Assembly: GCA_000381565.1 (NCBI GenBank)
Contig: KB906724.1
Span: 525,985 to 589,984 of the forward strand
Reading direction: 5' to 3'
Origin: Oxalobacteraceae bacterium AB_14
Lineage (GTDB): Bacteria > Pseudomonadota > Gammaproteobacteria > Burkholderiales > Burkholderiaceae_D
Length of the DNA stretch: 64,000 nt
The notes beneath the pieces were generated by a model. That model searched no databases, was not told where the DNA came from, and worked only from the letters and a program-made list of their open reading frames with translations. The position numbers were made by a program, and so were the translations under genes. This document shows, one piece after another, positions 16,907 through 26,266 of this stretch (its first letter is position 1; every line of letters starts with the position of its first letter).

Positions 16907-17724
16907 TGGACCGCTACTGCGTATTCGGCAATCCGATTGCCCACAGCAAATCGCCCGAGATCCACGCCGCGTTCGCGGCCCAGACCGGGCAGGATCTGAC
17001 GTATGAAAAACGGCTGGCGCCGGTGGACGGCTTCGCCGCCGCCGTGCAAGCCTTCATCGCCGAGGGCGGCAAAGGCGCCAACGTCACCGTGCCGTTCAAG
17101 CTGGACGCGGTCAAGCTGGCGCAGGCGCTGACCATCCGCGCACGCGCGGCCGGCGCCGTCAACACGCTGCACTTCACCGAGGACGGCATCGTCGGCGACA
17201 ACACCGACGGCGCGGGACTGGTGGCGGACATCGTCAACAATGCCGGCGTGCAAATCCTCGGCAAGCGCGTGCTGCTGCTGGGCGCGGGCGGGGCCGCGCG
17301 CGGCGTGGTGCTGCCTATCCTGGAACATAGGCCGGCGCAGCTGGTCATCGCCAACCGCACCGTGGCCACGGCCGAGGCGCTGGTGCAGCAGTTCGCCGCG
17401 CTGGGCGGCGAGGGCGTGGTGTCTGCCTTCGGCTACGGCGACATCGAAGGCGCGTTCGACATCGTCATCAACGCCACCTCGGCCAGTTTAAGCGCCGAGC
17501 TGCCGCCGGTGTCGCCGTCGGTGTTCGCGCCAGGTTCGCTGGCCTTGGACATGATGTACGGAGCCTCCCCCACGGTATTCTTGCAGTTCGCGGGCCAGCA
17601 CGGCGCACGCTTGCGCGACGGCCTGGGCATGCTGGTCGAGCAGGCCGCCGAGGCGTTCAGCCTGTGGCGCGGCGTGCAGCCGGCCACCGCCGAGGTGCTG
17701 CAAGCGCTGCGGGCTAAATTGTGA
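16906..17724 (+). CDS. aroE: Shikimate dehydrogenase
   Basis: 272 residues from the ATG at 16906, which shares its A with the previous stop (TGATG); GGAGGA lies just upstream. It reduces 3-dehydroshikimate with NADPH. Motifs: [20 protein letters not shown] (shikimate site), [15 protein letters not shown] with the catalytic Lys, [11 protein letters not shown] with the catalytic Asp, and the NADP loop [16 protein letters not shown] followed by [12 protein letters not shown]. The stop overlaps the mtgA start by four bases. Confidence 0.96.
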   Translation: MDRYCVFGNPIAHSKSPEIHAAFAAQTGQDLTYEKRLAPVDGFAAAVQAFIAEGGKGANVTVPFKLDAVKLAQALTIRARAAGAVNTLHFTEDGIVGDNTDGAGLVADIVNNAGVQILGKRVLLLGAGGAARGVVLPILEHRPAQLVIANRTVATAEALVQQFAALGGEGVVSAFGYGDIEGAFDIVINATSASLSAELPPVSPSVFAPGSLALDMMYGASPTVFLQFAGQHGARLRDGLGMLVEQAAEAFSLWRGVQPATAEVLQALRAKL

Positions 17725-18428
17725 GCGCGGCCAAGGCGGGCAAGTGGCGCTGGGTGAAGTGGATCTTCATCCTGCCGGTGTTGCTGGTCCTGGTCGTGCA
17801 GCTGTACTTCCTGCTGCAGATCTGGTGGTGGATCGACCACAATCCGTCGACGACCAGCTTCATGCGCGAGCAGCGCTCGGTGCTGCGCGAGAAGAACCCG
17901 GACGCCAACATCGAGCAGGTGTGGGTGCCGTACAGCCGCATCTCGAACAACCTCAAGCGCGCCATCATCGCCTCCGAGGACGCCAATTTCTCCGAGCACG
18001 AGGGCGTCGACTGGGACGCGCTGCAAAAGGCCTACGAGAAAAACAACAAGAAGCACAAGGTGGTGTCGGGTGGCTCGACCATCACCCAGCAACTGGCCAA
18101 GAATTTGTTCCTGTCCGGCTCGCGCAGCTATGTACGCAAGGGCCAGGAGCTGATCATCACCTACATGCTGGAAACCTTGATGGACAAGGAGCGCATCTTC
18201 GAGATCTACCTGAACGTGGTCGAGTTCGGCACCGGCACGTTCGGCGCCGAGGCGGCGGCGCGGCATTATTATGGCGTCAGCGCGGCCAAGCTGGGCGCGG
18301 CCCAGGCGGCCAAGCTGGCGGTGATGTTGCCCAATCCGCGCTTCTTCGACAAGCACCGCGATTCGGGCTATTTGGCGCGGCGCACCGGCGTGATCCTGCG
18401 CCGCATGGGATCGGCGGAATTACCTTAG
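17721..18428 (+). CDS. mtgA: Monofunctional peptidoglycan glycosyltransferase
   Basis: 235 residues from a GTG start overlapping the aroE stop. One N-terminal membrane helix (about residues 13-35) is followed by a family 51 transglycosylase domain: [20 protein letters not shown] with the catalytic Glu, [20 protein letters not shown], and [20 protein letters not shown] with the second Glu. It polymerises lipid II into glycan strands without a transpeptidase domain. Length is typical. Confidence 0.95.
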   Translation: MSAAKAGKWRWVKWIFILPVLLVLVVQLYFLLQIWWWIDHNPSTTSFMREQRSVLREKNPDANIEQVWVPYSRISNNLKRAIIASEDANFSEHEGVDWDALQKAYEKNNKKHKVVSGGSTITQQLAKNLFLSGSRSYVRKGQELIITYMLETLMDKERIFEIYLNVVEFGTGTFGAEAAARHYYGVSAAKLGAAQAAKLAVMLPNPRFFDKHRDSGYLARRTGVILRRMGSAELP

Positions 18429-18437
18429 GAGGCAGCG

Positions 18438-18854
18438 ATGTCAGGCAAGCAGATAAGCAAGCAGCGTGGACTCGGATTGATCCAGGTGGCCATCATCATG
18501 GCCTCGCTGGCGGCGATTGCGATGGCGTTTTTGATGTCGGCCCGCCATGAGCGCAATTTCTTCACCGAAGGGCTGGCCAGGCTGAGCGGCCAGGCGCCGG
18601 CGGCCGCGTCGGCCTCGGCCTCGGCCTCCGCTTCGGCCACGGCGGTGGCCGTGCCGGCGGCTCCGGCCGGGGTGCTGCGCAGGTGCGTCATCGACGGCAA
18701 AACCGTGCTGTCGGACGTAGACTGCAAGGGCGGCAAGGTGGTCAAGGCCATCGATACGCGCGGCATCGAGGCGCCCAAAGTGCCCAAGCCGGACCCGGCC
18801 GACGCAACCCCGCAGTCGGCCACCGACAAAATGATAGAAAAAGCGACCCGCTAG
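18438..18854 (+). CDS. Small single-pass membrane protein of unknown function
   Basis: 138 residues, 9 bases after mtgA with GGAGG upstream. Residues 10-31 (RGLGLIQVAIIMASLAAIAM) form one hydrophobic helix that begins like a pseudopilin (Gly then a hydrophobic run), but the usual Glu at +5 is absent, so processing is doubtful. An Ala-Ser dipeptide run (about 55-65) leads to a short domain, RRCVIDGKTVLSDVDCKGGK, with two Cys resembling the DUF4124 core. The C-terminus is Pro/Lys-rich. The role is unknown; co-transcription with mtgA suggests the envelope. Confidence 0.72.
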   Translation: MSGKQISKQRGLGLIQVAIIMASLAAIAMAFLMSARHERNFFTEGLARLSGQAPAAASASASASASATAVAVPAAPAGVLRRCVIDGKTVLSDVDCKGGKVVKAIDTRGIEAPKVPKPDPADATPQSATDKMIEKATR

Positions 18855-18935
18855 GCCGAAATACCGCATGGCAGGCTGGCCTCGGCGGGGGCTTTGCGGG
18901 TACACTTGCGCTGTTTCCAGAAGGCTCGCGTACCC

Positions 18936-19901
18936 ATGATCAATGTTTTCGTTCTCCAGAATGGCCGGCTCAACCAGGTGCCCATCGACAGTCGCGCCGA
19001 CCTGGAACAGGTCGCGCCGGTCTGGGTCGACCTGACCGACCCGACGGACGACGAACGCGCATGGGTCAAGACCATCTACGGCGTGACCTTGCCGGGCGAG
19101 GACGAGGTCAAGGACATCGAGGCCTCGGCCCGCTACTACGAGGCGGAAAACGGCGACCTGCACCTGCGCACCGACTTCTTGCTGGAAGAAGAGGACGGCC
19201 CGTCGCGCATCGTCACGGTGGCCTTCATCCTGGCGCGCAAGATGCTGTTCTCGGTGCACACCGACGATCTGCCGGTGTTTCGCCTGGTGCGCATGCGCGC
19301 CCGCTCGCGGCCAGGCTCGATCGCCGACTACATGGACGTGCTGCTGGACCTGTACGCGACCGACGCCGAATATTCGGCCGACGCGCTCGAAGGCATCTAC
19401 CAGAACCTGGAAGGGGTCAGCGGCCGCGTGCTGCAGGAAGAGTTCACCGACCAGGACGCGGCCGCCGCGCTGAACGCCATCGCCCACGAGGAAGACTTGA
19501 ACGGCCGCATCCGCCGCAACATGATGGATACGCGGCGCGCGGTCAGCTTTTTGATGCGTGGACGGCTGTTGAATTCGGAACAGTTCGAGGAAGCGCGCCA
19601 GATTCTGCGCGATATTGAATCGCTGGACGGCCACACGTCCTTCCTGTTCGACAAGATCAACTTCCTGATGGACGCCACGGTCGGCTTCATCAACATCAAC
19701 CAGAACAAGATCATCAAGATCTTCTCGGTGGCCAGCGTGGCCTTCCTGCCGCCGACCTTGATCGCCTCGATCTACGGCATGAACTTCAAGTGGCTGCCGG
19801 AGCTGGAATGGCAGCTCGGCTACCCGTTCGCCATCGCGCTGATGATCACCAGCGCCATCGCGCCGTTCTGGTACTTCCGCCGCCGCGGGTGGTTGAAGTA
19901 A
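18936..19901 (+). CDS. corA: CorA-family divalent metal ion transporter
   Basis: 321 residues from the ATG at 18936. A large cytoplasmic N-terminal domain with a long helix is followed by two C-terminal membrane helices. The signature YGMNFKWLPELEW lies between them (about residue 285), the GMN motif that forms the selectivity filter. The pentameric channel takes up Mg2+, and Co2+ or Ni2+ in some members. The gene ends three bases before the convergent gene at 19905. Confidence 0.92.
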   Translation: MINVFVLQNGRLNQVPIDSRADLEQVAPVWVDLTDPTDDERAWVKTIYGVTLPGEDEVKDIEASARYYEAENGDLHLRTDFLLEEEDGPSRIVTVAFILARKMLFSVHTDDLPVFRLVRMRARSRPGSIADYMDVLLDLYATDAEYSADALEGIYQNLEGVSGRVLQEEFTDQDAAAALNAIAHEEDLNGRIRRNMMDTRRAVSFLMRGRLLNSEQFEEARQILRDIESLDGHTSFLFDKINFLMDATVGFININQNKIIKIFSVASVAFLPPTLIASIYGMNFKWLPELEWQLGYPFAIALMITSAIAPFWYFRRRGWLK

Positions 19902-19904
19902 GCG

Positions 19905-20408
19905 TTACACCGGCTGCGGGCTGAATTCCAGCGACAGGGTGCTGAAGTAGGGCGCCGAGACCCATTTTTCGTTCAGCGACAGCGCGCGGTCGTACAGCGC
20001 CGCCTTGATGTCGATGCCGGTCTTGCCGAAGTCGAAGGGCTGCTTGTCGCGCGCCGTGCAGGCGGAGGCGGCGCCGGCCAGGAAGGCCTCCTCGTCGAAT
20101 TCGCCCGACCACAACTGCGCCTGCAAGCCCTCGACGATCGCTTCCGCCTGCACCGCCTCGGTCTCCACGTCCTGGTTGGACGCATCGTGCACCGCCTCCA
20201 TGACGAACTGCGCATCGGCGCCGCGCGCCAGCAGGCTGAGGAAGCCGTGCCGCAGCGGCAAGGCCGATTCCACCACGTAGTGCAACAGGTCGTGCGGCAA
20301 GATGCCCTGGCGCGGCATCACCGTGTCGGTGCAGCTGCCGTTGTTGCGCACGAAGCGCAGCACGTCATATTTGTCGGTCCTGGACCGTTTTTCAGCAATC
20401 AATTTCAT
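19905..20408 (-). CDS. Conserved protein of unknown function
   Basis: 167 residues from the ATG at 20408 (MKLIAEKRSRTDKYDVLRFV); the frame extends upstream, but without a better start. I do not recognise a family. The N-terminal part (GSCTDTVMPRQGILPHDLLH) contains a single Cys and a His pair, followed by a mostly helical acidic middle (EAVQAEAIVEGLQAQLWSGE) and no membrane segment or signal. Codon use looks like its neighbours. It is convergent with corA (three-base gap) and divergent from the ABC transporter. Confidence 0.72.
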   Translation of the reverse strand: MKLIAEKRSRTDKYDVLRFVRNNGSCTDTVMPRQGILPHDLLHYVVESALPLRHGFLSLLARGADAQFVMEAVHDASNQDVETEAVQAEAIVEGLQAQLWSGEFDEEAFLAGAASACTARDKQPFDFGKTGIDIKAALYDRALSLNEKWVSAPYFSTLSLEFSPQPV

Positions 20409-20489
20409 GACGCGCAATATTAATCCTATGGTCACATAATTATGCGCCTTACAAGGGCCGTAAATAGTCACCAACTTTCACGACCGTAA

Positions 20490-20518
20490 TTAATTTCGCG
20501 GAAGTTATCCCTTAGAAT
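20490..20518 (+). promoter_or_regulatory. Possible promoter of the ABC transporter genes
   Basis: A TAGAAT box (20513-20518) stands 17 bases after TTAATT (20490-20495), 64 bases upstream of the permease ATG. The -10 is good and the -35 weak. Confidence 0.4.
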
Positions 20519-20581
20519 GGCGGCCTGTGTCACGCTCCGGTCAACCGCACCGGTTATTCTGGCCGAAGAAAGCACAAAACC

Positions 20582-22312
20582 ATGAGCAAAAAACGGCAAT
20601 TTTTTCCCCGTCAGGTGGTCGAGGCTGGAGGTAACCGCTGGGACTGGGCCCTGCTGCCCATCGTGCTGGCGCTGTTCGTCCTGCTGGCCTACGGCGGCCA
20701 GCAAATGGTCCGCCCCTACGAGCTGGGCCAGACGCTCCCGCTGTCGCTGGACCCGGGCTACCTGCCTTACTACCTGCTGCGCACCACGCTGCGCATGTTC
20801 ATCGCGCTGGGCGCGTCGGTGGTGTTCAGCTGCGTGTTCGCCGCCCTCACCACCAAATACCGGCTGGCCGAAAAAGTGCTGGTGCCGATGCTCGACATCC
20901 TGCAGTCGATCCCCATCCTCGGCTTCCTGTCGATCACGGTCACCGCCTTCATCGCCTTCTTCCCCGGCAGCCTGCTGGGCGTGGAGTGCGCGGCGATCTT
21001 CGCCATCTTCACCTCGCAGGCGTGGAACATGGCGTTCTCGGCCTACCAGGGCTTCCGCACCGTGCCGGCCGAATTGTCGGAGGCGGCGCGCGTGTTCCAG
21101 CTCTCGGGCTGGCAGCGTTTCTGGCGCCTGGAGCTGCCGTTCGCCATGCCCGGCCTGCTGTGGAACATGATGATGTCGATGTCCGGCGGCTGGTTCTTCG
21201 TGGTGGCGTCGGAAGCGATCTCGGTCTCCGGCCAGGACATCAAACTGCCCGGCATCGGCTCCTATATCGCCATGGCCATCGCCAACAGCGACATGGGCGC
21301 CATCGGCTGGGCCATCCTCACCATGCTGGTCGGGGTGCTGATGTACGACCAATTGTTTTTCCGCCCACTGCTGGCCTGGGCCGACAAGTTCCGCTTCGAG
21401 GAAACCGGCAGCGACACCGCCCAGCAATCGTGGCTGCTGACCTGGCTGCGCCGCACCGAGCGCACCCAGGCCATGGTCGAATGGTTCGGCAGCCTGCTGT
21501 CGCGCTCCATCGCCCTGTTCCGCCTGGGCCACGACGGCACCTCGATCCGCGCCCGCCGCGACCAGCCGTCGCTGGTGCCGCAGCGCGTGTGGGACGCGGT
21601 GATCGCCGCCGTGGTGTTCTACGCCTTGTGGAGCCTGGGCCACTTCATCAGCACGGAAGTCGGCTGGGCCGAAGTGGGGCATGTGTTCGTGCTTGGCCTG
21701 TACACCTTGGCGCGCGTGATCCTGCTGCTGGCGCTGGCCGCGCTGGTGTGGGTGCCGGTCGGCGTCTGGATCGGCATGAATCCGCGCTGGGCTTCGCGCA
21801 CGCAGGCGGTGGCGCAGTTCCTCGCGGCCTTCCCGACCAACCTGGTGTTCCCGGTGGCGGTGGTGCTGATCGTGCGCTACCACCTGAACCCGGACATCTG
21901 GCTGTCGCCGCTGATGATACTCGGCACCCAGTGGTATTTGCTGTTCAACGTGATCGCCGGCGCCTCCACCATCCCGACCGAGCTGCGTCACGCCGCCAAG
22001 AACTTCGGCCTGACCGGCTGGCTCAAATGGCGCCGCTACCTGCTGCCGGCGATCTTCCCCAGCTTCGTCACCGGCGCCATCACCGCCACCGGCGGCTCGT
22101 GGAACGCCAGCATCGTGGCGGAATATGTCAGCTGGGGTCCGACCACGCTCAAGGCGCACGGCATCGGCAGCTACATCCAGGAGATGACCACCAAAGGTGA
22201 TTTCCCGCGCATCGCGCTGGGCATCGGTATCATGTGCATCTTCGTCATGGGCTTCAATCACTTCGTGTGGCGCCGCCTGTACACCATGGCCGAGAGCCGG
22301 CTGCATTTCTAG
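20582..22312 (+). CDS. ABC transporter fused double permease (nitrate/sulfonate/taurine type)
   Basis: 576 residues with about twelve hydrophobic helices in two halves. Each half carries an EAA-type loop that contacts the ATPase: ELSEAARVFQLSGWQRFWRL (about residues 160-179) and ELRHAAKNFGLTGWLKWRRY (about 466-485). So two binding-protein-dependent permease domains are joined in one chain, where most NitT/TauT systems use a homodimer of a roughly 260-residue protein. The N-terminus begins MSKKRQFFPRQVVEAGG. The ATPase gene follows after 15 bases. No periplasmic binding protein is encoded next to it, and the substrate is unknown. Confidence 0.9.
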   Translation: MSKKRQFFPRQVVEAGGNRWDWALLPIVLALFVLLAYGGQQMVRPYELGQTLPLSLDPGYLPYYLLRTTLRMFIALGASVVFSCVFAALTTKYRLAEKVLVPMLDILQSIPILGFLSITVTAFIAFFPGSLLGVECAAIFAIFTSQAWNMAFSAYQGFRTVPAELSEAARVFQLSGWQRFWRLELPFAMPGLLWNMMMSMSGGWFFVVASEAISVSGQDIKLPGIGSYIAMAIANSDMGAIGWAILTMLVGVLMYDQLFFRPLLAWADKFRFEETGSDTAQQSWLLTWLRRTERTQAMVEWFGSLLSRSIALFRLGHDGTSIRARRDQPSLVPQRVWDAVIAAVVFYALWSLGHFISTEVGWAEVGHVFVLGLYTLARVILLLALAALVWVPVGVWIGMNPRWASRTQAVAQFLAAFPTNLVFPVAVVLIVRYHLNPDIWLSPLMILGTQWYLLFNVIAGASTIPTELRHAAKNFGLTGWLKWRRYLLPAIFPSFVTGAITATGGSWNASIVAEYVSWGPTTLKAHGIGSYIQEMTTKGDFPRIALGIGIMCIFVMGFNHFVWRRLYTMAESRLHF

Positions 22313-22327
22313 TATCGGGATCGAATC

Positions 22328-23638
22328 ATGAGCACTCCTATCGTCGAATTGAAATCGGTCGGCAAGCATTTCCGCGGCGCCGACGGCTCCGCGCGCTCGG
22401 TGCTGGAAGGCGTGGACTTCACGCTGCACGAAGGCGAAATCGTCGCGCTGCTGGGCCAATCGGGTTCCGGCAAATCGACCATGCTGCGCATCATGGCGGG
22501 GCTGATCCAGGCCGATGCGGGCCAGGTGCTGTATCGCGGCATGCCGCTGTACGGCACGGCGCGCGGCATCCGCATGGTGTTCCAGTCGTTCGCCTTGTTC
22601 CCGTGGCTGACGGTGCAAAAGAACGTCGAACTGGGGCTGGAGGCGCAAGGCATGCCGCCCGAGGAGCGCGCGCGCCGCGCCGAAAAGGTGATTGAGCTGA
22701 TCGGCCTGTCCGGCTTCGAGGGCGCGCTGCCGCGCGAGCTGTCGGGCGGCATGCGCCAGCGGGTCGGCATCGCCCGCGCGCTGGTGATGGAGCCGGAAGT
22801 GCTGCTGATGGACGAGGCGTTTTCCGCGCTGGACGTGCTGACCGGCGAACGCCTGCGTGAAGAGATCCTGGAGCTGTGGCAGTCCGGCCAGATCCCGACC
22901 AAGGCGATCCTGGTGGTGTCGCACAACATCGAGGAGGCGGTGATGATGGCCGACCGCGTGCTGATCTTCGCCAGCGATCCCGGCCGCGTGCGCGCCGAGT
23001 TGCCGATCTCGCTGCCGCAGCCGCGCAAGGCCGAAGGGCCGGAAGTGCGCCAGCTGATCGACAAGGTGTATGAGCTGATGACCGCCGGCGCCGGCCGCCG
23101 CGGCTTGATCAGCGAGAAGGAGGTCAAGCTGCAGCTGGGCGACCGTCTGCCGCAGGCCGACATCGCGCACATGGAGGGTATCGTCGAGCTGCTGTCCGAA
23201 GAGCCGTTCTGCGGCCGCGCCGACCTGCCGCAGCTGGCCGAAGAGACGGAGCTGACCGACGCCGAGCTGCTGGAAGTGTTGAACGGCTTGATCCTGCTGG
23301 GCTTTGCCTACCTGACCAACGGCGATATCCTGCTGACCGATCTGGGCGGCAGGTACGCGGCGGCCAGCAACACGGAGCGGCAGGATATCTTCGGCAGGCA
23401 GCTGCTTGAGCATGTGCCGCTGATCGCCTACATCTGCCACGGCCTGCAGCAGGACAAGTCGGGCGACCTGCCGGAGGAACTGTTCCTCAAGCTGCTGCGC
23501 TTCACGCTCAGCGAAGAGGAGGCGGAACGCGCGCTGCGCGTGGCCATCGAGTGGGGCCGCTACGGCGACCTGTTCGAGTACAACTTCAACACCGGCGTGA
23601 TCCAGCTGTCCGAAGAGGACGAGGAAGACGAACTTTGA
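22328..23638 (+). CDS. ABC transporter ATPase with C-terminal AAA-associated domain
   Basis: 436 residues. The first 250 or so form a NitT/TauT-type ATPase: Walker A GQSGSGKST (about residue 42), Q-loop near VFQSFALFPW, signature LSGGMRQRVGIARAL, Walker B VLLMDEAFSALD and the switch His in VVSHNIEEA. After it come about 150 extra residues (HMEGIVELLSEEPFCGRADL through LLKLLRFTLSEEEAERALR) matching the AAA-associated C-terminal domain of nitrate/bicarbonate-type ATPases, probably regulatory, with a winged-helix look. Paired with the fused permease. It ends in an acidic tail just before a REP-like element. Confidence 0.9.
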   Translation: MSTPIVELKSVGKHFRGADGSARSVLEGVDFTLHEGEIVALLGQSGSGKSTMLRIMAGLIQADAGQVLYRGMPLYGTARGIRMVFQSFALFPWLTVQKNVELGLEAQGMPPEERARRAEKVIELIGLSGFEGALPRELSGGMRQRVGIARALVMEPEVLLMDEAFSALDVLTGERLREEILELWQSGQIPTKAILVVSHNIEEAVMMADRVLIFASDPGRVRAELPISLPQPRKAEGPEVRQLIDKVYELMTAGAGRRGLISEKEVKLQLGDRLPQADIAHMEGIVELLSEEPFCGRADLPQLAEETELTDAELLEVLNGLILLGFAYLTNGDILLTDLGGRYAAASNTERQDIFGRQLLEHVPLIAYICHGLQQDKSGDLPEELFLKLLRFTLSEEEAERALRVAIEWGRYGDLFEYNFNTGVIQLSEEDEEDEL

Positions 23639-23640
23639 GT

Positions 23641-23712
23641 CGTCACTCCCGCGCAAGCGGGAGTCTATACTGAGCCAGCGTTCTATAGGCTCCCGCCTGC
23701 GCGGGAGCGACG
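23641..23712. repeat. REP-like inverted pair, copy 2
   Basis: Left unit CACTCCCGCGCAAGCGGGAG, right unit GCTCCCGCCTGCGCGGGAGC then GACG, spacer with TATACTGAGC and GCGTTCTATA. Both stems carry C-G where copy 1 has T-A, a paired change. It lies between the convergent ABC ATPase and hemL, where it could also end transcription. Confidence 0.85.
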
Positions 23713-23716
23713 GCGG

Positions 23717-25024
23717 TCAGGCCGCCAGCTTCTTGAACACGCGGGCGGCGGCGGCGATGGTCTCGTCGATCACCGCGTCGCTGTGCTGCGCCGAGACGAA
23801 GCCCGCCTCGAACGCGGCCGGCGCGAAGTACACGCCTTCGTCCAGCATCGCGTGGAAGAACACATTGAAGCGCGCGCGGTCGCCGGCCATCATTTCGGCG
23901 TAGTTGTTCGGCGGCGTCTCGCTGAAGTACAGGCCGAACATGCCGCCCACCGCGTCGGCGCAGAACACGATGCCAGCATCCCTGGCCGCCTTGGTCAGGC
24001 CGGCCGCCAGGCGCGCAGCGGTCGCGCTCAGTTTCTCGTAGAAGCCCGGCTCCTGGATGATCTTCAGCGTGGTCATGCCCGCCGCCACCGCCACCGGATT
24101 GCCCGACAGGGTGCCGGCCTGGTACACGGCGCCCAGCGGCGCCATCTTGCCCATCAATTCGACGCTGCCGCCGAAGGCCGCCACCGGCAGGCCGCCGCCG
24201 ATCACCTTGCCCAGCGCCGTCAGGTCCGGCTTGATGCCGTACAGTTCTTGCGCGCCGCCCAGCGCCACGCGGAAGCCGCACATCACCTCGTCGAAGATCA
24301 GCACCGCGCCGTGCTTGGTGCACAGCGCGCGCATCGACTTCAGGAACGCTTCGCTGGCCTTGATCAGGTTCATATTGCCGGCCACCGGCTCGACGATCAC
24401 GCAGGCGATTTCGGCGCCGAACGAGGCGAACGCCTGTTCCAGCTGCTGCACGTTGTTATAGTCCAGCACCAGCGTGTGCTTGACGAAGTCCTCCGGCACG
24501 CCGGCCGACGTCGGATTGCCGAAGGTGAGCAGGCCGCTGCCGGCCTTGACCAGCAGCGAATCGGCGTGGCCGTGGTAGCAGCCTTCGAACTTGATGATCT
24601 TGTCGCGGCCCGTGGCGCCGCGCGCCAGGCGCAGCGCGCTCATGGTCGCCTCGGTGCCCGAGGAGACCAGGCGCACCTGCTCGATCGACGGCACCAGGCG
24701 GCAGATTTCCTCGGCCATCAGGACCTCGCCTTCGGTCGGCGCGCCGAACGACAGGCCGCGCGCGGCCGCCTCCTGCACCGCCTTCACCACCACCGGATGC
24801 GCGTGGCCGACAATGGCCGGGCCCCAGGAGCCGATGTAGTCGATATAGCGCTTGTCGTCCGCGTCCCAGAAGTACGGGCCTTCGGCGCGGGTGATGAAGC
24901 GCGGCGTGCCGCCCACCGAGCGGAAGGCGCGCACCGGCGAGTTGACGCCGCCGGGCGTGGTTTTCTGGGCGCGTTCGAACAACTCGTCGTTCTTTGAAAC
25001 CTGGTTTTTGGAAATCGTGGTCAT
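23717..25024 (-). CDS. hemL: Glutamate-1-semialdehyde 2,1-aminomutase
   Basis: 435 residues. A PLP enzyme that converts glutamate-1-semialdehyde to 5-aminolevulinate, the C5 route to heme. Motifs: [20 protein letters not shown] at the N-terminus, [31 protein letters not shown] with the PLP-binding Asp, and [13 protein letters not shown] with the Schiff-base Lys. Length matches the family. The thiD gene lies 16 bases upstream on the same strand, an arrangement common in Burkholderiales next to rubredoxin and the pil-chp genes. Confidence 0.97.
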   Translation of the reverse strand: MTTISKNQVSKNDELFERAQKTTPGGVNSPVRAFRSVGGTPRFITRAEGPYFWDADDKRYIDYIGSWGPAIVGHAHPVVVKAVQEAAARGLSFGAPTEGEVLMAEEICRLVPSIEQVRLVSSGTEATMSALRLARGATGRDKIIKFEGCYHGHADSLLVKAGSGLLTFGNPTSAGVPEDFVKHTLVLDYNNVQQLEQAFASFGAEIACVIVEPVAGNMNLIKASEAFLKSMRALCTKHGAVLIFDEVMCGFRVALGGAQELYGIKPDLTALGKVIGGGLPVAAFGGSVELMGKMAPLGAVYQAGTLSGNPVAVAAGMTTLKIIQEPGFYEKLSATAARLAAGLTKAARDAGIVFCADAVGGMFGLYFSETPPNNYAEMMAGDRARFNVFFHAMLDEGVYFAPAAFEAGFVSAQHSDAVIDETIAAAARVFKKLAA

Positions 25025-25040
25025 GATGGCATCTTCAATA

Positions 25041-25889
25041 TCAAGTTGGTAAAGCCTGCTGCATGTGGAAGAAACGGTTCGGGATGAACTTGCCCATGCC
25101 GTAGCGCTGGGCGTGCGCCAGCGCGCCGACGGTGTATTCCTGGGCCGCCTTCACCGCGTCCGGCACGTCGCTGCCGCGCGCCATGAAGGCGGTGATCGCC
25201 GCCGACAGCGTGCCGCCGGCGCCAAGGAATGGGCCGGGCATATGCTGCCAGGCGTCGTGGCTGATCATGCCGTCGGCGCCGAACAGGGTGTTGGCCAGCG
25301 TGTTCGGCGCGGCCGTTTCACCCTGCTGCGCGGCGGCGTGGGTGCCGGTCACGAGCACGAATTCGCAGCCCAGGGCCAGCAAATGCTCGACGTCGGACTC
25401 CATGGTGTCGTCGGCGCCTTCGCGCCAGGTTTCGGCCAGCCGGCCCAGCTCCACCTGCGACAGCATCAGCAGCGTGGCCTGCGGCACCAGCAGCTGGCGC
25501 AGGGCCGTCAGCAGCTCCTCGACTTCGTCGGCGTCGGCCGGATCGGGCAGGCGGGAACTGAAGGGATCGAGGATCAGCGGCGCGTCGGGATAGTCGGACA
25601 GGATCTCGGCGATGGCCGCGACCTGCTCGACATTGTTCAACGCGCCGACCTTGAAGGCGGCCATCGTCATGTCTTCCAGGATCACGCGGGCCTGGTCGGA
25701 AACCCAGTCGGCATCGATGTCCTGCGCGTCTTCGACGCGGGCACTGTCGCCGATCAGCAACGCGGTGGTCACCGCCAGGCCGGTGCAGGAGAGGGCGGAA
25801 AATGCTGCCAGGTCGGCCTGGACGCCGATCGCGCCGGCCGGATCGGCGGCGCCGAAGCTTAATATGAGAGGAGAAGTTTGGTTTTGCAC
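25041..25889 (-). CDS. ThiD-like hydroxymethylpyrimidine / phosphomethylpyrimidine kinase
   Basis: 282 residues. A ribokinase-fold enzyme of thiamine biosynthesis. [20 protein letters not shown] at the N-terminus matches the ThiD start (usually SGSDPSGGAGIQADL), and [20 protein letters not shown] is the conserved KIGML region. The anion-hole motif reads [17 protein letters not shown], where true ThiD enzymes have GTGCTLSAA, so the catalytic Cys is replaced by Gly and activity may differ. It is divergent from the rubredoxin gene across 57 bases. Confidence 0.83.
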   Translation of the reverse strand: MQNQTSPLILSFGAADPAGAIGVQADLAAFSALSCTGLAVTTALLIGDSARVEDAQDIDADWVSDQARVILEDMTMAAFKVGALNNVEQVAAIAEILSDYPDAPLILDPFSSRLPDPADADEVEELLTALRQLLVPQATLLMLSQVELGRLAETWREGADDTMESDVEHLLALGCEFVLVTGTHAAAQQGETAAPNTLANTLFGADGMISHDAWQHMPGPFLGAGGTLSAAITAFMARGSDVPDAVKAAQEYTVGALAHAQRYGMGKFIPNRFFHMQQALPT

Positions 25890-25946
25890 GGCGGGTAGAT
25901 TAAGATACCTAATTCAGCATTTTACTTGATTGAAGGGTGGCAGAAC

Positions 25947-26138
25947 GTGAGTAGCAATGAAACAACGCAGGAGTTCCAGACTTGGATGTGCCTGATCTGT
26001 GGCTGGATCTACGACGAACAAGCCGGCTTGCCGGACGAAGGCATCGCGCCAGGCACCCGCTGGGCCGACGTGCCGATGAACTGGAGCTGCCCGGAATGCG
26101 GCGCCCGCAAGGACGATTTCGAGATGGTAGCCATCTGA
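25947..26138 (+). CDS. Rubredoxin
   Basis: 63 residues from the GTG at 25947; a TTG seven codons earlier is in frame. The fold is defined by two knuckles, MCLICGWIYDE and SCPECGARKDDF, whose four cysteines bind one iron. Conserved aromatic residues (Trp, Tyr, Trp) surround them. Rubredoxins carry single electrons, for example to alkane hydroxylases or oxygen-reducing flavoproteins; no partner is adjacent. A rubredoxin between hemL/thiD and pilG is a usual arrangement in this group. Confidence 0.93.
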   Translation: MSSNETTQEFQTWMCLICGWIYDEQAGLPDEGIAPGTRWADVPMNWSCPECGARKDDFEMVAI

Positions 26139-26169
26139 TACCCCGCGCCGGCCGGCTGGCGCTTTGTTA

Positions 26170-26208
26170 AGCGTTGCTATTCAGCGTTGCTATTAAGCGT
26201 TGCTACTA
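26170..26208 (+). repeat. Three tandem 13-base repeats upstream of pilG
   Basis: AGCGTTGCTATTC, AGCGTTGCTATTA and AGCGTTGCTACTA follow each other without spacing, about 60 bases before the pilG start. They could be iterated binding sites or slippage products. Confidence 0.85.
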
Positions 26209-26266
26209 ACGCGCCAGGCGCCCCCCTCCTATGCTATGGTGTAGCCACCATTCCAGCGAACCGACT

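Noticed and set aside
20468..23656. 1062-codon open frame on the minus strand opposite the ABC transporter genes
   Set aside because: It mirrors two clear transporter genes. Its protein is a His/Gln/Arg/Ala mixture without any fold signature, the usual shadow of GC-rich codon bias.
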